In this document: piece after piece, positions 51,901-58,441 of the stretch | Position numbering within the stretch: the stretch's first letter is position 1 | Layout of the letters: the number at the start of each line of letters is the position of its first letter | From: Ancylomarina longa | Lineage (GTDB): Bacteria > Bacteroidota > Bacteroidia > Bacteroidales > Marinifilaceae | Direction: 5' to 3' | DNA: 64,000 nt | Assembly (NCBI RefSeq): GCF_003996985.1 | Contig: NZ_RJJX01000002.1 | Span: 124,001-188,000, forward strand | Program-made: the position numbers and the translations under genes | Notes under the pieces: generated by a model | Database searches by the model: none | Seen by the model: the letters and a program-made list of their open reading frames with translations, nothing else | Told to the model about the DNA's origin: nothing

Positions 51901-53316
51901 TTTACCTTCAACCCCCTGTAAGGCTAATACCGGAACAAAAACAATTAAAATAATTATTTGGCCAAAAAAGGCAGAATTCATCATTTTACTTGCTGAGCTA
52001 AAAGCTAATTCATTCCGCTTTGAAGCTGGCAGTTTAGTACCAATAAACTCTTTTTTATGCAGATAATATATCATTCCTTCAATGATAATTATTGCCCCGT
52101 CAACAAGTATTCCAAAGTCAATAGATCCTAAACTCATCAAATTTGCCCATACACCAAATACACGCATCATGATAAAAGCAAAAAGCAATGCCAGCGGAAT
52201 AGTAGAAGCAACAATTAGCCCTCCTCTGAAATTACCTAAGAAAATAACTAACACAAAAATTACTATTAATGCTCCCAACGAAAGGTTTTCGGCAACAGTC
52301 GATGTCGTTTTCTTTATTAATTTGCTACGATCCAGAAAGGATTTTATACTTACTCCTTCAGGTAATGATTTTTCAATTAATGCCATTCGCTCCTTTACGG
52401 ATTTAATTACTTCATTAGAGTTATCGCCTTTTAGCATCATTACAATACCACCTACAGCTTCTCCTTTTCCATTTTTAGTAAATGCACCGTAACGAACAAA
52501 ATTACCATATCTTACCTCAGCAACATCTCTCACAAATACCGGCTGACCATTACGATTTGATACCAAAGTATTTTTTATATCCTCTAACGAACGCATTAAT
52601 CCTTCGCCCCTGATAAAATTGGCCTGATGATTTTTTTCGATATAAGCCCCGCCTGTATTTTGATTATTGGCTTCAAGAGCATCAAAAATATCGGTGATGG
52701 TTAAGTCCATGCTACGAAGTTTTTCAGGATTTACAGCCACTTCGTATTGTTTACCACGTCCACCAAATGAGTTTACCTCCACAACACCTGGCAGCATTGC
52801 CATCTGGCGTTTTACTATCCATTCCTGCATTGTACGGAGTTCCATATCATCGTAAACTTTATCGTATTTGGGATCTACTTCAAGAGTATATTGATAAATT
52901 TCGCCCAATCCTGTGCTAATGGGTGCCATAAACGGTTCCCCAAATCCTTTCGGAATTTTCTCCTTTACTTCGGCTAATGCCTCGCTTACCAATTGCCGGG
53001 GTAAGTATGTGCCGGCTTTCTCTTCAAAAACTATAGTTACAACAGATAGCCCAAAACGTGAGACACTTCGTATTTCGATTACATCAGGCAAATTTGCCAC
53101 AGCAAGCTCCACCTGATAAGTAACAAACTGCTCAATATCTTCGGTACCCAAATTTGGAGCCACGGTAATCACTTGTACCTGATTATTTGTGATATCTGGC
53201 AAAGCATCAATAGGCACCTTGCTCATGGAATATATTCCACCTATAATCAGACCAATGGTCATCAGCCAGATCAGTGCCTTATTCTTTATTGAAAAGGATA
53301 TTATTTTATTTATCAT
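48976..53316 (-). CDS. CusA/CzcA-type RND pump fused to a TolC-like outer-membrane channel
   Basis: A 1446-residue fusion. Residues 1-~1030 are a complete heavy-metal RND pump: N-terminal helix, SKVPIDALPDITNNQVQV, TM4 segment FGILVDGAIIIIEG with D406 and E413, and the second half ending LVLPVLYRWV. Residues ~1050-1072 (TLVVMALVIGSIGFSGSLKAQ) look like a retained signal peptide, and the rest (ILTLKQVIDKAQKNYPAIQAA onward) is an outer-membrane efflux protein of the TolC/CusC type with two channel halves. Such pump-channel fusions occur in Bacteroidota. Whether the product is cut at the internal signal-like segment is unknown. It is upstream of the adaptor in the operon. Confidence 0.93.
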   Translation of the reverse strand: MINKIISFSIKNKALIWLMTIGLIIGGIYSMSKVPIDALPDITNNQVQVITVAPNLGTEDIEQFVTYQVELAVANLPDVIEIRSVSRFGLSVVTIVFEEKAGTYLPRQLVSEALAEVKEKIPKGFGEPFMAPISTGLGEIYQYTLEVDPKYDKVYDDMELRTMQEWIVKRQMAMLPGVVEVNSFGGRGKQYEVAVNPEKLRSMDLTITDIFDALEANNQNTGGAYIEKNHQANFIRGEGLMRSLEDIKNTLVSNRNGQPVFVRDVAEVRYGNFVRYGAFTKNGKGEAVGGIVMMLKGDNSNEVIKSVKERMALIEKSLPEGVSIKSFLDRSKLIKKTTSTVAENLSLGALIVIFVLVIFLGNFRGGLIVASTIPLALLFAFIMMRVFGVWANLMSLGSIDFGILVDGAIIIIEGMIYYLHKKEFIGTKLPASKRNELAFSSASKMMNSAFFGQIIILIVFVPVLALQGVEGKMFIPMAMTFGFAMLGVIILCLTYIPMMASIFLSPPKSIKKSFGEKVIGKLENGHYKLIGWALKHARIVIASALILLALGGFVSTKMGAEFIPQLDEGDFAFQAFLKPGTSLAEATKSSTRLEQIVLENFPDEIESIQSRIGVADLPVDPMPMDIADIFVILKPQGQWTKAKTKDELIDKVREKISVLPGINYEFTQPIEMRFNELLTGIREDIAIKLYGDDLNVLAAKAQEISKLIVGIDGIAGVKAEATQGLPQITIHYNRNKLARYNLKINDLNTIIETAFSGGVAGVIYEGEKVFDLVVRLDDEHRKSINDIRNLYVDLPDGNQIPIKEVADISYQPGPMQISRDNTNRRTYVGINVEGRDIKSLVNEIQQTLDAKLKLPPGYYIRYGGAFENLERASKRLSLVVPLALALIFMLVFFAVKSFKQTLMIYIAVPFAAIGGILSLYMRDMHFSISAGVGFIVLFGVAVLNGLVLVSGFNELKKEGKLGLSDIIKKGSVRRLRPIILTAVVDMLGFLPMAISTSAGAEVQRPLATVVIGGMFTSSLLTLLVLPVLYRWVESGKIKLKIPVPNKTLVVMALVIGSIGFSGSLKAQDSILTLKQVIDKAQKNYPAIQAAQMEVDRQRALKATAYDLGKTSVYTGKEEVGNNQPGVYNQIGIEQTDIDIFGIPAKNKLANARVQQAVSKQNLTGFTLVRDVSMAWYHAVYAKQQWLLYKQLDSLYANFLKAAKLRYKTQQTSKLEYLSASAKYKELQVSIKKTKSNYLATLEILNQYLMLPNSFDIDLQSTGSKLFNVPLVADSLTISPILAYYSNGISVAKSEWKTERSNFLPKINLEYKKQSIDGNSGFYGWQAGISIPMVFFSQKGKTKAGKLNYQIAGKEYEQKRLALKAGYKQQISRYLTLMEVLDYYQKEALPLVEEQITASRLAYQLGSIDYVQFIQNIETAINTKKEFLKQQAEYFQLSAQLKYLTGK

Positions 53317-53693
53317 TTCATATCTGTTTTATTTGTTTGAAATTTGGTTTTATACCAAATGAATATCAAAATGCTAAAATAAATTCGAAGCATTTTTTGT
53401 GTTATACAATCTTCAAATTTTCAGTATAGCCTAAGCGTACTTATAATTTTAAGTGATGGAAAACCGAAAAAGACAATGAATTTATCCTGCGCTTTTTAAT
53501 TGGATACATATTAAAAACGTTTCTTTTGGTTTTAGATAGTCTTAAAAAGATGTAGCATAACGCAAATATCTTTTGCTTTTTCATCTTAAAACCCAAATTA
53601 TTAACTAGTGGGCTATAATAAAATTGGCATTAGAAGACACGACACATTAACAAAAGCCATTGGCTCATGTTGTGTCTTAATAACTAAACGAAA
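53317..53693. other. Intergenic region before the pump operon
   Basis: About 375 bp without a gene. AAGACACGACA (53634-53644) pairs with TGTTGTGTCTT (53668-53678), with a small inner hairpin AGCC/GGCT. It is not followed by a T-run, so it is more likely an operator or structured leader than a terminator. The rest shows nothing clear. Confidence 0.45.
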
Positions 53694-54005
53694 CTATGAA
53701 TTGTATTTAGGGGGGCGCCAAAAAGAAATGTTACTCACTATTTCCTTTTCAAGCAGAAGAGGAGCTATTATTTCAATAACCAAGAAACTAACTTGCGGAA
53801 TTATCTGAGTATGAATTACCGAAGGAGTCTGACAACAAGTACAAAAGCAAAATGGGGAACAAAACTCTATATCTCCAGAATGTCCATCCTCTTGATCTTG
53901 TTGGATAATTGAAAAATAGTCGGAGTTAGAAATATGAGCATCCGCACACGGCATGAATACAAGAATCATGACATAAAGGGATAATATGGATGCTAACAGT
54001 TTCAT
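53694..54005 (-). CDS. DUF6660-family small exported protein
   Basis: A 103-residue protein with a signal peptide (MKLLASILSLYVMILVFMPCADA) and a Cys-rich core CSPFCFCTCCQTP. Its C-terminal FWRPPKYNS is the mark of the Bacteroidota DUF6660 family, usually found beside CusA-type pumps. Paired cysteines suggest soft-metal binding in the periplasm; this is an inference. It lies between the Fur-type regulator and the pump operon, all on the minus strand. Confidence 0.82.
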   Translation of the reverse strand: MKLLASILSLYVMILVFMPCADAHISNSDYFSIIQQDQEDGHSGDIEFCSPFCFCTCCQTPSVIHTQIIPQVSFLVIEIIAPLLLEKEIVSNISFWRPPKYNS

Positions 54006-54079
54006 TAATATTTATAGTAATCTCTCAAACTATTTCTCAGCAAATGTATAAAATTTGTTCGTGCAACCAAGTTGCAAAC

Positions 54080-54493
54080 TTATAGGCGACAAATAGGACA
54101 TACTCCTTTTACTACCATATTCACACTTTCCAGAGAAAAGTTCATAGGGAGATCTATTACTGGTACCGGGATATCATTCAAGCAATAGGTTTTTTTACAT
54201 TTAACACAAAAAAAATGAACATGAAGATCTTCAGGATAACATTTACAATCATCCTGACATAAAGCATATTTTACAGAACCTGAACCATCATCAATACTAT
54301 GAATTAATTTATTTTCCTCAAATGTTTTTAACGTTCGGTATAAGGTTGCTTTATCTGCTTTTTCAAATTTCTTTTCGAGCTCTGGTAAACTAATCGTCGA
54401 TTTTTGTTCACTTAAAACCTTTAAAACCAACAAACGCATGGCTGTAGGCTTAATGTTTTTTGACTTGAGTTTGCTTTCGATATTTTCGTTCAT
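54080..54493 (-). CDS. Fur-family metalloregulator
   Basis: A 137-residue protein with the winged-helix domain of Fur (NIKPTAMRLLVLKVLSEQKSTISLPELEKKFEKADKATLYRTLKTFEENKLIH) and a C-terminal dimerisation domain with HVHFFCVKCKKTYC and CPIC metal ligands. The HxH/CxxC pattern suits a Zn or Fe-type regulator such as Zur or PerR-like proteins. It probably regulates the adjacent pump genes, by position. The end of the decayed CDF copy overlaps its start region in another frame. Confidence 0.9.
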   Translation of the reverse strand: MNENIESKLKSKNIKPTAMRLLVLKVLSEQKSTISLPELEKKFEKADKATLYRTLKTFEENKLIHSIDDGSGSVKYALCQDDCKCYPEDLHVHFFCVKCKKTYCLNDIPVPVIDLPMNFSLESVNMVVKGVCPICRL

Positions 54494-54584
54494 TATACTT
54501 AATCACATTTAATGTGTTTTTAATTTTCTTCATTAGCACCAGAATAGTCAATTCCTTTAGGATTAATAAACCTTTCTGATGGCT

Positions 54585-54864
54585 TATGGGCTTCTTTGAT
54601 TTTTGCAACAAATACAAACAAGCTGAATTAGCAATAAGTGCTAAAATAGATATTCCAATCATTATGCGGTAATCAGGCATTGCTTCAGAAGCAATAAATC
54701 GTCTGAGAATTTCTATCATTCCCAAAAAAGCAAGAGATAACTGAAAATATCCGCTTAAACGGGCACTTTCTTTTTACGAATAACACTTGAACCAACGACC
54801 CAAATACTTAAGCCATAAACAAACGAATCGGCAACTAAACCTTTGATCGGGAAAAAAAGCCTGT
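54585..54864 (-). pseudogene. Decayed partial duplicate of the CDF transporter gene
   Basis: About 280 bp are nearly identical to the middle of the CDF gene at about 46256-46570. The copy has a 7-bp deletion near 54595, a 1-bp deletion in GGGCACTTTC (original GGGCTACTTTC) and a 21-bp deletion around CGAATCGGCAACT, so no frame survives. It lacks both ends of the gene. The right junction falls in GGGAAAAAAAGCCTGT, which is shared with the terminator of the cold-shock gene. Confidence 0.85.
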
Positions 54865-54880
54865 TAACTACAACAGGCTT
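54852..54880 (-). terminator. Terminator of the cold-shock gene
   Basis: AAGCCTGTT (54857-54865) pairs perfectly with AACAGGCTT (54872-54880). In the minus direction a run of seven T residues follows. Part of this sequence matches the CDF gene. Confidence 0.8.
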
Positions 54881-54911
54881 TTACAATACAAATAAGTTAA
54901 AAAGTAATCAA

Positions 54912-55103
54912 TTAAACTACCTTAACATTTACTGCACTTAATCCTTTTTCAGTTTCCTCAACGTCATAGCTTACTTTGTCTCCTTCAGATATTTCATCAA
55001 TTAATGCACTCTGATGGACAAATACATCTTTAGCTCCGTCATCTGGTGTGATGAATCCAAATCCTTTAGAATTGTTGAAAAATTTTACTGTTCCGTTACT
55101 CAT
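54912..55103 (-). CDS. Cold-shock domain protein
   Basis: A 63-residue single OB-fold cold-shock protein with RNP1 KGFGFITP and RNP2 DVFVHQSA motifs, binding single-stranded RNA or DNA as a chaperone. Length and sequence are canonical for the CspA family. It is monocistronic, with a terminator directly downstream. Confidence 0.95.
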   Translation of the reverse strand: MSNGTVKFFNNSKGFGFITPDDGAKDVFVHQSALIDEISEGDKVSYDVEETEKGLSAVNVKVV

Positions 55104-55282
55104 GATTTAAAAATTTAATGAAATATAAATATAGGGTTTTATCACTATTCTGACTAACGTAAAAGAGTATATCTCATGAGTACACTTTAAAACACCATAT
55201 CGGATGACTAAGTTGCCTCAAAATCGTTCTGTTCCCAAATCCACAAAATAATATGGGCTTAACAAAAGAAACAATAAGGAAT

Positions 55283-55311
55283 AAAAAAAGCCACTCTCCG
55301 CAGAGAATGGC
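55283..55311 (-). terminator. Terminator of the starch/maltodextrin cluster
   Basis: GCCACTCTC (55290-55298) pairs with GAGAATGGC (55303-55311), one mismatch; the A-run 55283-55289 is the T-tract in the minus direction. It lies 43 bp after the last gene of the cluster. Confidence 0.8.
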
Positions 55312-55353
55312 TTTTCGAGGGGTACCTGCTTTCCTAATAAAACCGAAAGCAAA

Positions 55354-56730
55354 TTACTTGATATACACTCTATACTCCCATGCCTTTAGAGACATTGAGC
55401 TTTCTTTAGCAAATTCTTGCTTTTCTTTAGTGAAAAAGTTGCTGTAAGTGCCTGCATAAGCCTCAGTGTTTAATTTGACCTTAATAGCTTTCTTACTAAG
55501 GTTTAGAACCACTAAAATTTTGTCACCGTCTTTCTCACGAGCAAATGCGAATACAGCATCGTTTTTATCGGAAGGGATGCGAATCAATTTTCCACCTTTA
55601 ACGCCATTCTGCAATGCTTTATTGCTGGTTTTTAAGCTTAGTAATTTGTGATAGAAAGGAATCAAATCCTTTCTGCTCCAATTGATGGTATCCTTGTCGA
55701 AGAATTTTAATCTTTTGCTCATTCCTGCTTCCTGTCCGCTATAAATTAGAGGCATTCCGGGAACAGTGAAAGTCAAGACTGCAAAAGTGTTACCAGCGTC
55801 TCCCATTCTTTCCTTCACACTACCATTCCATGAGTTCTCGTCGTGGTTGGTGATAAAGTTCATGATGTAGGAATCGGCAGGAAAAAGGGTATCCACTTTA
55901 GTGAAATAAGCCTCCAAATCGTTGGCAGTTTTTTTGCCTTGCGCCACCTCGTTCATCAGGTGATGTAAATCCCATCCGTAGCACATATCGAAAGCATTTT
56001 GAACCAATTCAGTTCCGCCATCTTCTGCCAACATAAATACTGGTTTTACTGCATCTAACTCTTTTCTGGCTCTCTCCCAGAAATCTGTTGGCACCATACC
56101 TGCAACATCGCAACGGAAACCATCCACATCGGCATTTTTAATCCAATATTTTAGGGAACCAATCATATAATTCCGCAAATCCTGATTATCGTAATTCAAA
56201 TCTGCAGTATCCGACCAATCGGTTCCGGCAGGAATAATAATCTCCCCTTTATTGTTTTGAGAATACCAATCGGTATGTTCTGTAATTAAATGATTATCCC
56301 AACCAGTATGGTTAGCAACCCAGTCTAGAATAACATGCATTCCCAATTCGTGTGCTTTTTTCACCATGTTTTGCAAATCTTCCAGAGTACCAAATTCCGG
56401 ATTTACGGCACGGTAATCTGCCACAGCATAATAGCTACCCATGCTTCCTTTTCTGTTTTTCATGGAGATAGGATAAATCGGCATGATCCAAAGGATATCC
56501 ACACCCATTTCTTTCAGCTGAGGCATATGTTTTACAAAGGCGTTTATCGTTCCTTCGGGTGTGTACTGGCGAATGTTTACCTCATAGATATTAGCATTTC
56601 TGCTCCATTCTACATGCTTTTCAATCTTTTTATCTGCGGCAACAGCTTTTGCAGCAGGCTTATTCTGACAGCCAATGGCAATTCCTGTAACAACAAGAAG
56701 ACCTAAAATAAATTGATAAATTCTCTTCAT
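55354..56730 (-). CDS. GH13 alpha-amylase-family lipoprotein
   Basis: A 458-residue glycoside hydrolase. A lipoprotein signal (MKRIYQFILGLLVVTGIAIGC, lipobox Cys21) suggests anchoring in the envelope. The GH13 barrel has region I LDWVANHTG, nucleophile D208 (GFRCDVAG), acid E236 (MLAEDGG) and transition-state stabiliser D297 (NFITNHDENS). The short domain B and the small C-terminal beta domain fit periplasmic or outer-membrane maltodextrin-active enzymes. It is the last gene of the cluster. Confidence 0.9.
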   Translation of the reverse strand: MKRIYQFILGLLVVTGIAIGCQNKPAAKAVAADKKIEKHVEWSRNANIYEVNIRQYTPEGTINAFVKHMPQLKEMGVDILWIMPIYPISMKNRKGSMGSYYAVADYRAVNPEFGTLEDLQNMVKKAHELGMHVILDWVANHTGWDNHLITEHTDWYSQNNKGEIIIPAGTDWSDTADLNYDNQDLRNYMIGSLKYWIKNADVDGFRCDVAGMVPTDFWERARKELDAVKPVFMLAEDGGTELVQNAFDMCYGWDLHHLMNEVAQGKKTANDLEAYFTKVDTLFPADSYIMNFITNHDENSWNGSVKERMGDAGNTFAVLTFTVPGMPLIYSGQEAGMSKRLKFFDKDTINWSRKDLIPFYHKLLSLKTSNKALQNGVKGGKLIRIPSDKNDAVFAFAREKDGDKILVVLNLSKKAIKVKLNTEAYAGTYSNFFTKEKQEFAKESSMSLKAWEYRVYIK

Positions 56731-56788
56731 GCGACTAATTTTTAGATGTTATATAGGATCGTATTATTAATATCAATAAAATAAGTAA

Positions 56789-58441
56789 CTAGATTATTTC
56801 AAAAAGAACCAGATTAAAATCGGTGGAGATATTTGCTTTTCCATCCTTCACCACAGTTTCCTTACCGGAGTAGGCATCTCTTAGTTTGGTTCCGTTTTTC
56901 AAATCTCCCACGGGCAATTCTTTCGCGCCTTTCGCCAGATCTAATCCAACAATAACCTGATCTTTATAGTTTCCTTTCTGATAGGTTCGACTGAATACAT
57001 AAGGCTCTTTTGAAATCATTTGATGGATTCCAGCTCCCACTGCAGGATGATTTCTACGGAAGCTTCCTAATTTTTGCCAATGCTTTAAAATCTGTTGGGT
57101 TTCCTTATCCGATTTAATCTGATCCCAATTCATAAAGGATCGTAAGTTTGCATCTCCAACTGCCCCATCAATTATCAAGGGACGTGCAGACTCATCGCCA
57201 TAATAAACCTGCGAAGTACCCGGACAAAGCAATAGTTTGTTTGCCGCCTCCATACTCTTTTCTCTTTTCTGATCGAAAGGAGAACCATCATCGTGCGACG
57301 AAATATAATTTAGGACTCCATAGCCTTTTAAATCGCCATGAAGGATTTTGGAGTATTTGGTAAACAAGGCTTCGTAATCTTTGTTGGCATCCGATTTAAA
57401 TTCGAAGTTGATTAAATCGGTAAAGCCATTGGCATAGTAGTTCACCTTTTTATCGCCATAATCATATACAAATTCGTTGCTGATACCATAACCGTAGACC
57501 TCTGCTACCGAGTAAAATTTATTATCATCCAGCACTTTTTCAGGATGGTTCTTCTTCCAGGTTTGGAAAGCATATTCGCACTCTTTCCTGAAGTGCTTCC
57601 ATACACTTGGATCGGTATGTTTTACGGTGTCGGATCTATAGCCATCGATCCCATATTCTGTAATATAATCGCAAAGCCATTTTATTAAATAATATTCGGG
57701 AGTCCGGGGATATCCGGTACGGGCAAAGAATTCGTCCAATTCTTTTACTTCCTGATCGTAGCGACCTTCATTCTTCCATTTCTCTGCTAAAACAGCAGGA
57801 ATTCCGACCTCCTTTGTACTTTCGGTCTTGATGTCAGGCAAATTATCGGTTAAAGTACACTCTACCGTAGATTTGTAATTTTGATAGGTGCAAGTTGGTT
57901 CCACTCTCACCCAATCTTTCTCCCATGCAGGATCTTTCTTTGTTGCCGGACCAGTATGATTGATCACAGCATCCATTACAATTCGGATTCCGTGAGCATG
58001 TGCCACCCGAACTAATTCGGCAAGATCCTCTTTGGTGCCAAAATTAGGATCCAGAGCAGTCCAGTCTTTCGCCCAGTAACCATGAAAGCCATAGGTGTTC
58101 CCTGTTCCCTCATCCACAGCACCATGAATTTGCTCCGTTACAGGAGTAAACCAAATGGCATTAATTCCTAAATCGGTAAAATATTCTTCTTCTATTTTCC
58201 GTGTAATTCCCTTGATATCTCCACCCTCGAAACCACGCAGTTTTCCGGTAGGCAAATCGCGATCGAAATTCACATCATTATCGGTTGTTCCATTGCAAAA
58301 CCGATCGGTAAGCAAGAAATATAAATTAGCACCCTGCCACACAAAAGGTTGTTCTTTTTCCACAATAGTCTTTTCCGTGCTGCTGCAAGCAGACAAGAAA
58401 AAAAGCATTATCAGAAAAAAATAAGTTCCTAATCTCTTCAT
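56789..58441 (-). CDS. GH13 alpha-amylase-family lipoprotein
   Basis: A 550-residue glycoside hydrolase with lipobox (LIMLFFLSAC, Cys19). Catalytic residues D271 (GIDGYRSDTVKH), E314 (SVAEVYGYG) and D384 (SSHDDGSPF) are present, and region I reads VMDAVINHTG. A long insertion (about 170-250) between regions I and II is typical of some Bacteroidota GH13 enzymes. Its start codon overlaps the stop of the GH31 gene by one base (TAATG), so the two are co-translated. Expected action: hydrolysis of alpha-1,4-glucans. Confidence 0.9.
   Translation of the reverse strand: MKRLGTYFFLIMLFFLSACSSTEKTIVEKEQPFVWQGANLYFLLTDRFCNGTTDNDVNFDRDLPTGKLRGFEGGDIKGITRKIEEEYFTDLGINAIWFTPVTEQIHGAVDEGTGNTYGFHGYWAKDWTALDPNFGTKEDLAELVRVAHAHGIRIVMDAVINHTGPATKKDPAWEKDWVRVEPTCTYQNYKSTVECTLTDNLPDIKTESTKEVGIPAVLAEKWKNEGRYDQEVKELDEFFARTGYPRTPEYYLIKWLCDYITEYGIDGYRSDTVKHTDPSVWKHFRKECEYAFQTWKKNHPEKVLDDNKFYSVAEVYGYGISNEFVYDYGDKKVNYYANGFTDLINFEFKSDANKDYEALFTKYSKILHGDLKGYGVLNYISSHDDGSPFDQKREKSMEAANKLLLCPGTSQVYYGDESARPLIIDGAVGDANLRSFMNWDQIKSDKETQQILKHWQKLGSFRRNHPAVGAGIHQMISKEPYVFSRTYQKGNYKDQVIVGLDLAKGAKELPVGDLKNGTKLRDAYSGKETVVKDGKANISTDFNLVLFEII

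Noticed and set aside
50165-52492. Plus-strand ORFs of 136 and 192 codons in the pump-channel fusion
   Set aside because: They lie antisense within a long conserved minus-strand gene and have low-complexity composition.
54450-54725. 91-codon minus-strand ORF beginning MGMIEILRRF
   Set aside because: It is the surviving frame of the duplicated CDF fragment read into flanking DNA overlapping the Fur-type gene; treated as pseudogene.
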